Positions 45,144 through 53,737 of a stretch of 64,000 bases of DNA are shown here, in pieces. Numbering within the stretch: position 1 is the stretch's first letter; each line of letters begins with the position of its first letter. Made by a program: the position numbers and the translations under genes. The DNA is from Anthocerotibacter panamensis C109 (GTDB lineage Bacteria; Cyanobacteriota; Cyanobacteriia; Gloeobacterales; Anthocerotibacteraceae), in assembly GCF_018389385.1 (NCBI RefSeq), contig NZ_CP062698.1:933501-997500 (forward strand). Direction: 5' to 3'. A model generated the notes under the pieces. That model was not told the origin of the DNA and did no database searches. It worked only from the letters and a program-made list of their open reading frames with translations.

Positions 45144-45347
45144 ATGAAAGGACTGAAGAATATTCTGCTGTGGACAGGCTTGGGGGCTGTGCTCTACTGG
45201 GGTTCGGTCCACCAGGATAAGATCGTCCGCTGGTTTGATCAGACCACTCAGCCGTTGTTTAACGAAGCAGAGGCAAAAGTCAAGGCAATCCAACAAAAAC
45301 GCGACACCAATGACAAAGTAGAGCAGGTCATTCAAAAAAGTAAGTAG
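45144..45347 (+). CDS. Small single-pass membrane protein
   Basis: The 67-residue product has one N-terminal hydrophobic segment (ILLWTGLGAVLYWGSV) and a charged helical tail (AEAKVKAIQQKRDTNDKVEQ). GGAG six bases before the ATG at 45144 favours this start over the one four codons upstream. No family is recognised. It follows the penicillin-binding protein gene by 61 bases. Confidence 0.55.
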   Translation: MKGLKNILLWTGLGAVLYWGSVHQDKIVRWFDQTTQPLFNEAEAKVKAIQQKRDTNDKVEQVIQKSK

Positions 45348-45352
45348 GCGCA

Positions 45353-45730
45353 CTAATAGGGCAGACGGCGTAGCAGCCAGTCGTACCCCCGCTCTAAGGG
45401 GGAGAGCGCTTCTGGAGGGACAAGACGGGAGAGTTCGCTACCCATAGGCGTCAGGCGGAACCGGTCTGTGATGCCCTGACCGTCCACCTCCCGGCGGAGC
45501 ACTCCGACCTTGATCAGCCACATCAAGTCATCTTCTGCTGCCAGCTCCGAGACCTTAGTCTGTGTAAAACCCTGGTCCACGCCGCGCACGCCCACAAAAT
45601 CCGCCAAGGGAATACTGGCTGTCCGCATGCGCACGAGCGCACGAGCGGTGAGCACAGAACACCGTAAGGCACGCAACGCTCGCTCATGAGAAGTATTTTC
45701 GACAACGACCATGTCTAAGTTCCGTAACAT
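45353..45730 (-). CDS. Npun_F0494-like protein
   Basis: The 125-residue protein has SHERALRALRCSVLTARALV, then ADFVGVRGVDQGFTQTKVSE and LMWLIKVGVLRREVDGQGIT with DRFRLTPMGSEL, a pattern I associate with the cyanobacterial Npun_F0494 family. The central part looks like a winged helix (LRREVDGQGITDRFRLT), so nucleic-acid binding is possible. Function unknown. Only 16 bases separate its start from the divergent small membrane protein gene. Confidence 0.7.
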   Translation of the reverse strand: MLRNLDMVVVENTSHERALRALRCSVLTARALVRMRTASIPLADFVGVRGVDQGFTQTKVSELAAEDDLMWLIKVGVLRREVDGQGITDRFRLTPMGSELSRLVPPEALSPLERGYDWLLRRLPY

Positions 45731-45746
45731 TTGTTAACATAGTTCT

Positions 45747-45932
45747 ATGATAATCCTGACTGCCATTCTTGTCCTCTTTCTCGGCTGGTGGGCGCTCCAC
45801 CTGTTGGAGTTAGGCTATCGCAAACAGGATCAATCTCTGGTGTTCGCGGCTTCGCTGGTCATCATCTCTATCGCTGCGATCTGTGTAGTCCACTTCCTGC
45901 TCGAAGAAATTATGCCGGTCCTAGCCCGTTAG
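45747..45932 (+). CDS. Very small two-segment membrane protein
   Basis: The 61-residue product is almost entirely hydrophobic, with MIILTAILVLFLGWWALHLL and a second segment LVFAASLVIISIAAICVVHF, separated by a polar turn (GYRKQDQS). No family is recognised. It is divergent from the Npun_F0494-like gene and its end is 12 bases from queE on the other strand. No strong ribosome site is seen, so gene status is moderate. Confidence 0.5.
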   Translation: MIILTAILVLFLGWWALHLLELGYRKQDQSLVFAASLVIISIAAICVVHFLLEEIMPVLAR

Positions 45933-45944
45933 CGCCCTGACGCT

Positions 45945-46688
45945 TCAGAGTTGATCCATGAGTTTGTGGGTTTGTGGGATGACGCGCACGCGGGGTAGAG
46001 CCTGACGCACCAATGCTTGCCATTGGAGAATTTGTGCAGGGGTCGGAGCGCGTTCTCCAGCCAGCGGGGTGACAGGTTGGAGGACTACGGCAATGGCGGG
46101 GTCGATGCGGGCGATGAGTTGGCTAGCCTGCTGTAGGTCTTCTACGGTAGTCTCTGCGGTTACGACCCATTTGGTGTAGACGTGCACGTGTTGTTGCACT
46201 GCATGTTCCAGGCACTGACGGTGCTCATCCCACAGAGGGCGCTCCCGGCAGGAGGATGGTAGCTTGAGGTCCATCGAGACCCAGTCGAGATGCGGCAGAA
46301 CCTGTGCGAGTTCCCGAGGGCGATGACCGCCAGTCTCTAAGTAAATGGGCAAAGGGCACTGAGGCAAAAATTCCGCCAAAAACTGGGGATGTAAGAGCGG
46401 TTCACCGCCGGTCAAACTAAGGTGGTCATGGGGGTAGGTCGCCTCTAGTGATTTCACCCAAGCGAGCAGTTGGCTAGGGCTGACGGGATTTTTGATAGTC
46501 ATAAAATCGCGCTCGCCGCTGTGTTGTTCGATGCGGGCTTCAGGGCTCGTCCGATGGGTATGGGGCGAATCACACCAGCTACACCTGAGGTCACACCCTC
46601 CAAAACGGACGAACAACTGCCGCTCCCCCACAAGCGGACCTTCGCCTTGAATGGCGGAAAATATCTCAACGAGCCAACCTTGCGTCAT
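45945..46688 (-). CDS. queE: 7-carboxy-7-deazaguanine synthase
   Basis: QueE is a radical-SAM enzyme that makes the deazaguanine ring for queuosine and related bases. From the ATG at 46688 the protein has 247 residues. The radical-SAM cluster cysteines are Cys32, Cys36 and Cys39 in FGGCDLRCSWCDSPHTHR, preceded by EIFSAIQGEGPLVGERQLFV, the usual QueE start. SLTGGEPLLHPQF follows. The long frame upstream of the start is not family-like. Confidence 0.93.
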   Translation of the reverse strand: MTQGWLVEIFSAIQGEGPLVGERQLFVRFGGCDLRCSWCDSPHTHRTSPEARIEQHSGERDFMTIKNPVSPSQLLAWVKSLEATYPHDHLSLTGGEPLLHPQFLAEFLPQCPLPIYLETGGHRPRELAQVLPHLDWVSMDLKLPSSCRERPLWDEHRQCLEHAVQQHVHVYTKWVVTAETTVEDLQQASQLIARIDPAIAVVLQPVTPLAGERAPTPAQILQWQALVRQALPRVRVIPQTHKLMDQL

Positions 46689-46812
46689 AGTATCTATCGT
46701 ATGTTCTTTACCAAAACTACGGCTACTCACCAATCCTCCCAAGAGCCGACTAGACGGGAATAACCGGCCCCAGCTCGGGAGCAGTATCCTGGAAGTAGGG
46801 CTAAGGAAACGA

Positions 46813-47973
46813 ATGGACCGGATTGTTATTGCAGGCGGAGGGTTTGGAGGTCTATATACAGCCCTCCAGTTACAGAAATTTCCTGGGGCGCGGGCTGTAA
46901 CCTTAGTGGACCGCCAGGAGCACTTTGTCTTCACGCCGCTACTTTACGAGTTGGTGAGCAAAGAATTGGATGCATGGGAGATCGCCCCGACCTTTCGGGA
47001 TCTCTTGGCCGGGACCGGGGTGGAATTTGTCCAAGGTGAAGTGGCTGATCTCGACCTGGAGGGCCAAAAAGTCCTGCTCAGCGACGGCACTGACCTCGGC
47101 TGGGACCAGCTTGTCATCGCTGTGGGTGGGCGCACTCCGACGGAGATCGTCTCTGGAGCCACAGCTTTTGCCCTGCCCTTTCGGACCTTGAGCGACGCCC
47201 AAAAACTCAACCAACGCCTCGCCCAATGGGAAACCGAAGGCCGTGAGGATGTGCGCGTAGCCATCGTTGGCGCGGGCTCCAGCGGCGTCGAACTGGCCTG
47301 CAAACTCGCTGACCGTCTTGGCAGTCGGGGGCGGATCACGCTTATCGAGCGCCTCCCTGAAGCCCTTAAAGATGCCCCAGAACTGCGCTCCATCGCCCTC
47401 AAAGAGCTTAAGGAGCGCGACATCACCTTAAAGCTCAGCACCACAGTAGAGCGGGTCGAGGCCACGCAAATCTTCTTTTCACGGGCTGGTCAGGAGGTAC
47501 GTCCCCTCACCACCGACCTTGTACTCTGGACCGTGGGTACCGCTCCTCCACTCCTTCTTGCGGGTATGGGGGTCAAAAAAGACCGCATCGGGCGGCTCGT
47601 CACCCGCCCCACCCTACAACTAGAGGACCACCCCCGAGTCTTCGCCCTCGGCGATAGCGCCAACAGCGGCCAGAACCTCCCGGTCACGGCCCAAGTTGCG
47701 CTCCAACAGGCTGACTACTGTGCCTGGAACCTATGGGCCAACCGGATGCACCTGCCCCTACTGGAGTTCCAGTACACTTCTTTAGGGCAGATGATGAGTT
47801 TGGGGATCGGTCAGGCTGCCGCCCAACTGGTGGGCGGGATAATTGTAGAAGGAGCCGTCGCCGCCAACCTCCGCCGCCTCATCTACCTCGCTCGAATGCC
47901 AGGGATCCCTCATCAGGCCAGAGTCGGCTTTAACTGGCTGACCCAGCCGCTCCAGAATCTGCTCCCAGCTTGA
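46813..47973 (+). CDS. Type II NAD(P)H dehydrogenase (NdbB/NDC1-like)
   Basis: The 386-residue flavoprotein has an FAD-binding motif at the start (RIVIAGGGFGGLYTALQL), a second nucleotide-binding motif VAIVGAGSSGVELACKL and the late FAD contact FALGDSANSG. Such single-subunit enzymes oxidise NAD(P)H and reduce membrane quinones without pumping protons. The compact length and the absence of an EF-hand resemble NdbB of Synechocystis and plant NDC1, which act in phylloquinone synthesis, but this is inference. Start: ATG 46813 with AAGGA upstream. It diverges from queE. Confidence 0.88.
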   Translation: MDRIVIAGGGFGGLYTALQLQKFPGARAVTLVDRQEHFVFTPLLYELVSKELDAWEIAPTFRDLLAGTGVEFVQGEVADLDLEGQKVLLSDGTDLGWDQLVIAVGGRTPTEIVSGATAFALPFRTLSDAQKLNQRLAQWETEGREDVRVAIVGAGSSGVELACKLADRLGSRGRITLIERLPEALKDAPELRSIALKELKERDITLKLSTTVERVEATQIFFSRAGQEVRPLTTDLVLWTVGTAPPLLLAGMGVKKDRIGRLVTRPTLQLEDHPRVFALGDSANSGQNLPVTAQVALQQADYCAWNLWANRMHLPLLEFQYTSLGQMMSLGIGQAAAQLVGGIIVEGAVAANLRRLIYLARMPGIPHQARVGFNWLTQPLQNLLPA

Positions 47974-48154
47974 GGTTGCACCAACCCAAGTTGATTCTGT
48001 AGGGGTCTATACCTGCTCTGTATAGAGTAAATAAGGCACTTAATTCCCTCCAGGAATACTAAGTAAAACTAAAAAAATCCCTGATTTCACCCACGGACTG
48101 GCATTGTAGCTGTAGGGCCTCCGTCCCTTTCCCAGGAATTCAACACGTAATCTC

Positions 48155-50359
48155 ATGACCAACACCCAAGACAGCGTAGAACAAGGTTTGAGACTCCCAC
48201 GCCCCCTTCGGCGTTTAGTGGATGTAGCCAGGAATTACTGGTGGACCTGGACGCCGGACCGGCTCAGCGTTTTTCGTGATATGGACCCCGCTCTGTGGGT
48301 GAGTTGCGAGCACAATCCGGTCTTGATGCTGCGGCGCATTTCCTTTTTGCGGCTCACTCAGTTGTCCACCGATCCTTGGTACCTCAATCAGGTCGAGAAT
48401 CTGGTGCGCAACTTCGATAGCTACATGAAACAAAAAGACACTTGGGCCTCGCAAATGATGGCTGGGTACGACCTCAAGCGCCCTGTCGCCTATTTCTCGG
48501 CAGAATTCGGTCTGGACGAGTCTCTGCCCACGTACTCTGGGGGTCTAGGTTGCCTTGCTGGGGATCACCTCAAATCAGCCTCCGACTTGGGCGTACCCCT
48601 GGTTGCTGTGGGTCTGCTCTATCGTCAGGGCTATTTTCACCAACGTCTCGACAGCAATAACTGGCAGACCGAGTATTACACCAATTCCAATTTTAATGAC
48701 CTGCCCATCACCTTGATGTGTGACGAAGCAGGGGAACCCTATATGGTCGAAGTCGAGATCCGCAGCCGTCTGGTCAAGGTCCAAGTCTGGCGGGTAGATG
48801 TGGGCCGGGTACAGCTCTATCTGCTCGACACAGACCGTGAGGACAACGACGCGGTAGACCGCTGGATCACCGCGCACCTCTACGGCGGGAATGCCGACAC
48901 CCGCATCAGCCAAGAGATTGTCTTGGGGATCGCTGGACTACGCATGTTACGCAGGATGGGCATCGATCCCTCGGTCTTCCACATGAACGAGGGCCACGCA
49001 GCCTTTATTATCCTGGAGCGGTTGCGCGAAGAGATGGGCAAGGGGGCAGATCTGGCTCATGCCGGGGATATCGTCCGCCAAAGCTGTGTCTTCACGACCC
49101 ATACCCCAGTCCCGGCAGGGCACGATGCCTTCTCCCCCGACCTGATGGACACGTTCTTCTCTAAGTACTGGCCGCAGTTGGGCGTTGACCGCAAGACTTT
49201 TTTGGCGCTCGGTGCGAAGCGGGTGGATGACCCCTGGGATAACTTCAACATGACGGTGCTGGCCCTGCGTTACTCGCGTACCTGTAACGGTGTCAGTGAG
49301 AAGCATGGAGAAGTCTCCCGAGAGATGTTCCAAGTCCTCTATCCCGGCAAGTCCGTAGATGAAGTTCCGATCGGCTATATCACCAACGGCATCCATGCCC
49401 GCTCCTGGATTTCACCGCTGTTTTGGGAAATGTACGACCGCTACTTGGGCGAGCAGTGGGAAGAGCACATGAGTGACCCCGAAGTGTGGGCACGGATAGA
49501 GCGCGTCCCTGACGAAGAACTGTGGTGGAAGCACGAGGCTCTGCGCGAACGTCTGGTAGCCTTCACCCGCCACCGGGTCGCCATGAGTCGTCGTGGTCGT
49601 AATGAACCTGAAGAATGGGTCAATGCCGCCCAAACTAGCCTGCTCAACCCCGATATTCTCACCATTGGCTTCGCCCGTCGCTTCAGCACCTACAAGCGGG
49701 CTAACCTGATCATTCAGGACCCGGACCGTGCTTTGGCTATCTTCAGCAGTGAGACGCATCCGGTCCAACTCATCCTCGCCGGCAAAGCGCATCCGAAGGA
49801 CGAAGAGGGTAAGCGCCTGATTCAAAAGGTCATGGATTGGGCACGCCATCCCAAACTCATCAACCGGGTCGCCTTTGTCGAGGACTACGACATCTACACC
49901 GCCCGCAAACTGGTTCAGGGTGTGGACGTGTGGCTCAACAACCCGCGCCGTCCCCTGGAGGCTTCGGGCACAAGTGGCGAGAAAGTCGCCTTTAACGGAG
50001 CGCTCAATCTCAGCATCCTCGATGGCTGGTGGATCGAAGGCTACAACGGCAAAAACGGCTGGGCTATTGGAGAAGAGATCGAAGGCCACGACATCGCAGC
50101 GCAAGATCACTTTGACGCACAATCGCTCTATAGCATCCTGGAAAATGAGGTCATCCCGATGTTCTATGACCGGGATGAGAAGGGTCTGCCGCGCACTTGG
50201 ATCGCCTGGATGAAGGAGTCGATTCGCACCTTGGCTCCGCAGTTCAATACGGATCGCATGGTGGCTGAGTATGTCTGCAACATTTACGCCGGTGCCTGTG
50301 CGGTACCTAGTGCTACGCGCCCGGTCCTGACGGGAGCTGGCTTCAAAGCCGATTTCTAG
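48155..50359 (+). CDS. glgP: Alpha-glucan (glycogen) phosphorylase
   Basis: The enzyme releases glucose 1-phosphate from glycogen. The 734-residue protein is a GT35-type phosphorylase of the bacterial alpha-glucan phosphorylase form: an N-terminal domain beginning RPLRRLVDVARNYWWTWTPD, FSAEFGLDESLPTYSGGLG, TNGIHARSWISPLF, and the PLP-binding region EASGTSGEKVAFNGALNLSI with the lysine in place. It differs from the classic GlgP type in this last motif. It ends with a strong bidirectional terminator at 50375. Confidence 0.92.
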   Translation: MTNTQDSVEQGLRLPRPLRRLVDVARNYWWTWTPDRLSVFRDMDPALWVSCEHNPVLMLRRISFLRLTQLSTDPWYLNQVENLVRNFDSYMKQKDTWASQMMAGYDLKRPVAYFSAEFGLDESLPTYSGGLGCLAGDHLKSASDLGVPLVAVGLLYRQGYFHQRLDSNNWQTEYYTNSNFNDLPITLMCDEAGEPYMVEVEIRSRLVKVQVWRVDVGRVQLYLLDTDREDNDAVDRWITAHLYGGNADTRISQEIVLGIAGLRMLRRMGIDPSVFHMNEGHAAFIILERLREEMGKGADLAHAGDIVRQSCVFTTHTPVPAGHDAFSPDLMDTFFSKYWPQLGVDRKTFLALGAKRVDDPWDNFNMTVLALRYSRTCNGVSEKHGEVSREMFQVLYPGKSVDEVPIGYITNGIHARSWISPLFWEMYDRYLGEQWEEHMSDPEVWARIERVPDEELWWKHEALRERLVAFTRHRVAMSRRGRNEPEEWVNAAQTSLLNPDILTIGFARRFSTYKRANLIIQDPDRALAIFSSETHPVQLILAGKAHPKDEEGKRLIQKVMDWARHPKLINRVAFVEDYDIYTARKLVQGVDVWLNNPRRPLEASGTSGEKVAFNGALNLSILDGWWIEGYNGKNGWAIGEEIEGHDIAAQDHFDAQSLYSILENEVIPMFYDRDEKGLPRTWIAWMKESIRTLAPQFNTDRMVAEYVCNIYAGACAVPSATRPVLTGAGFKADF

Positions 50360-50790
50360 CGTCTGATTTCCGGGAAAAAGAGAGCGTCTTCGGGTGCTCT
50401 CTTTTTTTGTAAACTACTCCTGCCCAGGAAGTGGGCGAGGTTTAAGACAAGTTGGCGCTGGGCGAGGGTCAGCGGAATCAAGGTGACTGCCGTGGTGGTC
50501 TGCTCCAGCCAACCATCCCCCCATGCCCAACGGCTAAACCCATCCGCCGCTCCCCAGAGCACTAATTCTAGCTGGTCCGCCGTACAGAGGTTGACCCGAT
50601 GACCGATGGCGATAGGCCCAAGGTAGGAGTTAAAAACTAGCCCAGGAGCCAAACTCAGGATATTTGTGGGATATTCCTGGGGCCATGCCCACTGGCGAAT
50701 AAGCGGGATCTGCGTCAGATGTTGGGCAATGATGAGGGCTGGGGCGGGGACTTCTGTGCGTAGAGTCGCCGTCTGGAAGAAACCAAGCAT
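50356..50790 (-). CDS. SRPBCC-like protein of unknown function
   Basis: The 144-residue protein starts MLGFFQTATLRTEVPAPALI and continues with APGLVFNSYLGPIAIGHRVN and RWAWGDGWLEQTTTAVTLIP. The shape (short helix, then beta-strands, then a long C-terminal helix) resembles the START/SRPBCC fold, but no family is named with certainty. The ATG at 50790 has GGAG six bases upstream. It is 42 bases downstream of the FHA gene, so it may belong to the CIS operon. The last 18 or so codons lie within an intrinsic terminator, and its stop overlaps glgP by 4 bases. Confidence 0.65.
   Translation of the reverse strand: MLGFFQTATLRTEVPAPALIIAQHLTQIPLIRQWAWPQEYPTNILSLAPGLVFNSYLGPIAIGHRVNLCTADQLELVLWGAADGFSRWAWGDGWLEQTTTAVTLIPLTLAQRQLVLNLAHFLGRSSLQKKRAPEDALFFPEIRR
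50375..50408. terminator. Strong bidirectional intrinsic terminator
   Basis: AAAAAGAGAGC (50375-50385), a ten-base loop, and GCTCTCTTTTT (50396-50406), with the T-run continuing to 50408. On the minus strand the mirror sequence also ends in a T-run. It serves glgP on the plus strand and, inside the end of the coding region, the minus-strand gene. Confidence 0.85.
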
Positions 50791-50832
50791 AGGCACTCCA
50801 GGGATGTATCCTTCCATAGTGCCATGAGGCCC

Positions 50833-51408
50833 CTAGGTAGCAAGATCAAAGGTGAAACCGACTTTATGCTCTTTTCCTAGGTAGAAAGTGTCCCCTGGTT
50901 GGAGCAGGCGGCGGTGACGGGCACCCGCCGGGAGTGGTTGGTCGTTGAGGAAGGTACCGTTGCTGCTCCCGGCATCTTCCAAAAAGAATGTGGTCTCCTG
51001 GATATGGACTGCAGCATGGATGCGCGAGACGATATCCGAATCTGGCAGGTGAGAGACATCGATATCAGGGGGAAAGTCGTCATTGGCTCTGCCGATGTAG
51101 GCGATGGATTTCTCGACTGGGACCTCCAACCGTGCTCCCGTGCCGAGGTGGACCAGAAAGGCTTCCGTCAGTTGGAGGCGGGTTCCTGAGACCGGAGGGC
51201 TGGAGCGGGGGCGAACAAATACGTCCTCTGTGATCCGCGTCGGGGGGCTAGTCCCGCGCAACACGGAGGCAGCAGCCATCGGGAGTGGCGGGCGCGGTGG
51301 GGGCGGTTCTAGGGGCGCAGCGGGTTGGATCAGCTCCACACCACAATCCTCGCAATAGCGGGTGTCCGGGGGATTGGAGATACCACAACTGGGACAGGCA
51401 AGGGACAT
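50833..51408 (-). CDS. Zinc-ribbon and FHA-domain protein in CIS operon
   Basis: The 191-residue protein begins with a zinc ribbon (CPSCGISNPPDTRYCEDCG, residues 5-23), then a Pro-rich linker, then an FHA domain at about 95-185: IAYIGRANDDFP, SDIVSRIHAAVHIQ and DAGSSNGTFLNDQPL carry the Gly-Arg, Ser-Arg-X-His and Asn-Gly residues that bind phosphothreonine. FHA proteins control type VI secretion assembly in Pseudomonas; here the gene follows the membrane protein by ten bases and would add phospho-signalling to the CIS. A serine/threonine kinase is not in the window. Confidence 0.88.
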   Translation of the reverse strand: MSLACPSCGISNPPDTRYCEDCGVELIQPAAPLEPPPPRPPLPMAAASVLRGTSPPTRITEDVFVRPRSSPPVSGTRLQLTEAFLVHLGTGARLEVPVEKSIAYIGRANDDFPPDIDVSHLPDSDIVSRIHAAVHIQETTFFLEDAGSSNGTFLNDQPLPAGARHRRLLQPGDTFYLGKEHKVGFTFDLAT

Positions 51409-51418
51409 AAAAAACTCC

Positions 51419-53737
51419 TCAAGGATTCTTGGTAGCTGGAGCAGGCGTAGCGGGTGGCAGGGGAGCGGGCGGGACTTCCGGGATTGGTGTTTTGTCGATC
51501 GTCTGAATCGTAACGGTCCGAGAGATGGGGTTGCCCGTCTTGGGGGTCACCCGCAGCGTAATCGTCTCGATGGCTGTAGCCCGATTCAGGGTGTAGGTAT
51601 CTGACTGGGTTGGTTTGGGGCCGACGGTGTTGGGGGCTCCATACTTAATCAGGTCTACAGTGACATCGGTGCCCTCCACCTGCCAGAGCAGTTTCGGGTC
51701 GCGGACGGGTTTTTTGGGGTCGTTGACCTCAAAGGTGAGCTTGGTACCGGAGGGCGGAATGGGTTTGCCGTCAATCGTAAAGGAGATAATGCGCGGTGCG
51801 ATGACTTTAACAGCGGCTTTAGGGGTGGGTTTAATCTCAATCACGTCTGCATCCTGAACGACAGTCTCACCCTGCTTCGTCCTCGCTGTCAACTTGAAGC
51901 GGTACTTACCGGGGCGCTTGGCGGCGGTGCGAATGCTGGTACAGGTCAACACTCCGCCCTCCAAGGGACACTTCAACCCCCCGAAATCACCCTTGCTAAA
52001 GTCGTAGCTGCGGGCCAAGGAACTATCCACGATGCCGTCTCGCTGACCGCTCAGGTCCAATTGCTTAACCTGAGCAACGTTCTCAATACGCCAGTTGAGG
52101 AAGATAAAAGTGCTTTTGCCTTCGAGCAAAATGTAGTCTTCGGTGGTCACCGTCAGTTTAGGCGGCTCGGGCGGGCGTTGTAGCCACAGCACCAACAGGA
52201 CTACCGCTCCAATCAATCCCAGGATGGAGATAGCGACGAAGGCCAGTTGCCACCAGGGCCGAGCCCGCCAGAGCAGGGTACTCTGGGGTAGGTTTGGCGG
52301 GAGTTCCTGACCCTTGGCGTCCTCTAGATCGAGGCGGAAGTTGAGGTCGCGCCCCGCCCCAAAAAGAGGCTGCCGCCACCAAGGACGGGGTTGGACGCGC
52401 AGGTCGATGTTGGCGGTCTTGCCGGGGAGGAGTCGCGCCTGACTGGGCTCTAAGCGAAAGGTGCACAGGTCATCTTCGTCTACATGCAGGGCCTGGATCG
52501 TCAGTTCGCGCACGGTGTTGCCCCGGTTGACGAGCTTTACTGCGTATTGGCCCTCGCTATGGGCGACCTTGCCTAAGATGGTCCGCAGTTCTACCTCTAA
52601 TTCATAGACGGGAGGAACCTGGAGGTAGAGCAGATCGAGGAGGTTGAGGGCGCGGTTGTTGGCTGAGGTGACCTGGATCGTGTGGGCATAGACCCCTGCC
52701 AGCGTTCCTTGGGGCGGCTGAAAGAGTACTATGACTTCGCCACGGGTGCCTGGATTGAGTTCCAGTGCGGTGGCCCCACTGATGATACCCACTCCTCCCA
52801 AACTGCCTCCCTGATAGCGCACCGTGTACCAAGCTTCCTCTAGGTCGGGGCAGGTGACTTGGAAGCGGTCCACCTGGTTGGAGCGGTTGTGGACCTGTAC
52901 GGTGACGGTGAGCGGCGAACTGGGTTTGTAGGGAGTACCCGTGGTGAGTAGGGCAGGCAATTCCGGGCTTGTGACCGGATTGAGGATAAACGTCGGGTCG
53001 TTGTCGCGGACCTGCGCATTGGCAGGCCGGGGCTGGATTACTAGGAGTTGGGAGCGCAGGATCGGGTCGGGGTAGTGCTCGGGAGCCTCGACGAGCACCC
53101 CGTACTCGTAGGTTCCTGAGAGGGCTTGGTCTGGTATCTGAAAGTGGAAGGTGACCTCGGTATATTGTCCGGGGCCAAGGGAGAACCGGCCCTGGCGGGG
53201 CGGCTGGCACCACTGGTACATCTGGGACAGTTCGACGACCGAGACGACCACGGTCGGGCTTTGGGTATCCCGGTTAGTCACGACCACTCCCAGGTCAAAA
53301 CTATCTCCGGGGTAGACGACTTGGCTTCCTGGTGGGTCGAGGACGACTTTGAGTGGGGCACTACCGGAGCTGGTGCGGTCGGGGTTGGTGACTTCTAGCG
53401 CGTGGGCATAGCGCAGTGGCGTTTCGTCCGGGTAATGCTGGGGAGCATCCAAAATAACCGTATAAGGATACTTAGCCACTGGAGTCAGGGCCGGGACCTG
53501 GAAGCGCAGGGTCACCTGACCCGTCTGATCGGGGCCGAGGACCAGCCGTTCGCGCGGGGTGAGTAGCCAGGAGCGCAGGGGTGCGACTTCAGCTTCGACC
53601 GTAACTAAAATCTCAGCGGTCTGGCGGCCTTGATTGCGGATATTCAGGAAAACTTCAGTCGTAGTACCTGGAGAGACCACCCGAGCCTGGATGGGGTCAA
53701 AGCGCAGGAGGAGCGGACTGGGCCGACTGGCGGACAT
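51419..53737 (-). CDS. Ig-like repeat membrane protein of CIS operon (anchor candidate)
   Basis: The 772-residue protein has no signal peptide. Residues 1-490 contain four or so beta-sandwich repeats of the type FDPIQARVVSPGTTTEVFLN ... GQVTLRFQVPALTPVA, similar to NEW3/Ig-like domains. One membrane helix is at about 497-519 (WWQLAFVAISILGLIGAVVL). Residues 520-740 again look like Ig-like beta sheets, and the end is Pro-rich. The first base of its start codon overlaps the last base of the WD40 gene. I know no named function; the position suggests a membrane mount for the CIS. Confidence 0.8.
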   Translation of the reverse strand: MSASRPSPLLLRFDPIQARVVSPGTTTEVFLNIRNQGRQTAEILVTVEAEVAPLRSWLLTPRERLVLGPDQTGQVTLRFQVPALTPVAKYPYTVILDAPQHYPDETPLRYAHALEVTNPDRTSSGSAPLKVVLDPPGSQVVYPGDSFDLGVVVTNRDTQSPTVVVSVVELSQMYQWCQPPRQGRFSLGPGQYTEVTFHFQIPDQALSGTYEYGVLVEAPEHYPDPILRSQLLVIQPRPANAQVRDNDPTFILNPVTSPELPALLTTGTPYKPSSPLTVTVQVHNRSNQVDRFQVTCPDLEEAWYTVRYQGGSLGGVGIISGATALELNPGTRGEVIVLFQPPQGTLAGVYAHTIQVTSANNRALNLLDLLYLQVPPVYELEVELRTILGKVAHSEGQYAVKLVNRGNTVRELTIQALHVDEDDLCTFRLEPSQARLLPGKTANIDLRVQPRPWWRQPLFGAGRDLNFRLDLEDAKGQELPPNLPQSTLLWRARPWWQLAFVAISILGLIGAVVLLVLWLQRPPEPPKLTVTTEDYILLEGKSTFIFLNWRIENVAQVKQLDLSGQRDGIVDSSLARSYDFSKGDFGGLKCPLEGGVLTCTSIRTAAKRPGKYRFKLTARTKQGETVVQDADVIEIKPTPKAAVKVIAPRIISFTIDGKPIPPSGTKLTFEVNDPKKPVRDPKLLWQVEGTDVTVDLIKYGAPNTVGPKPTQSDTYTLNRATAIETITLRVTPKTGNPISRTVTIQTIDKTPIPEVPPAPLPPATPAPATKNP

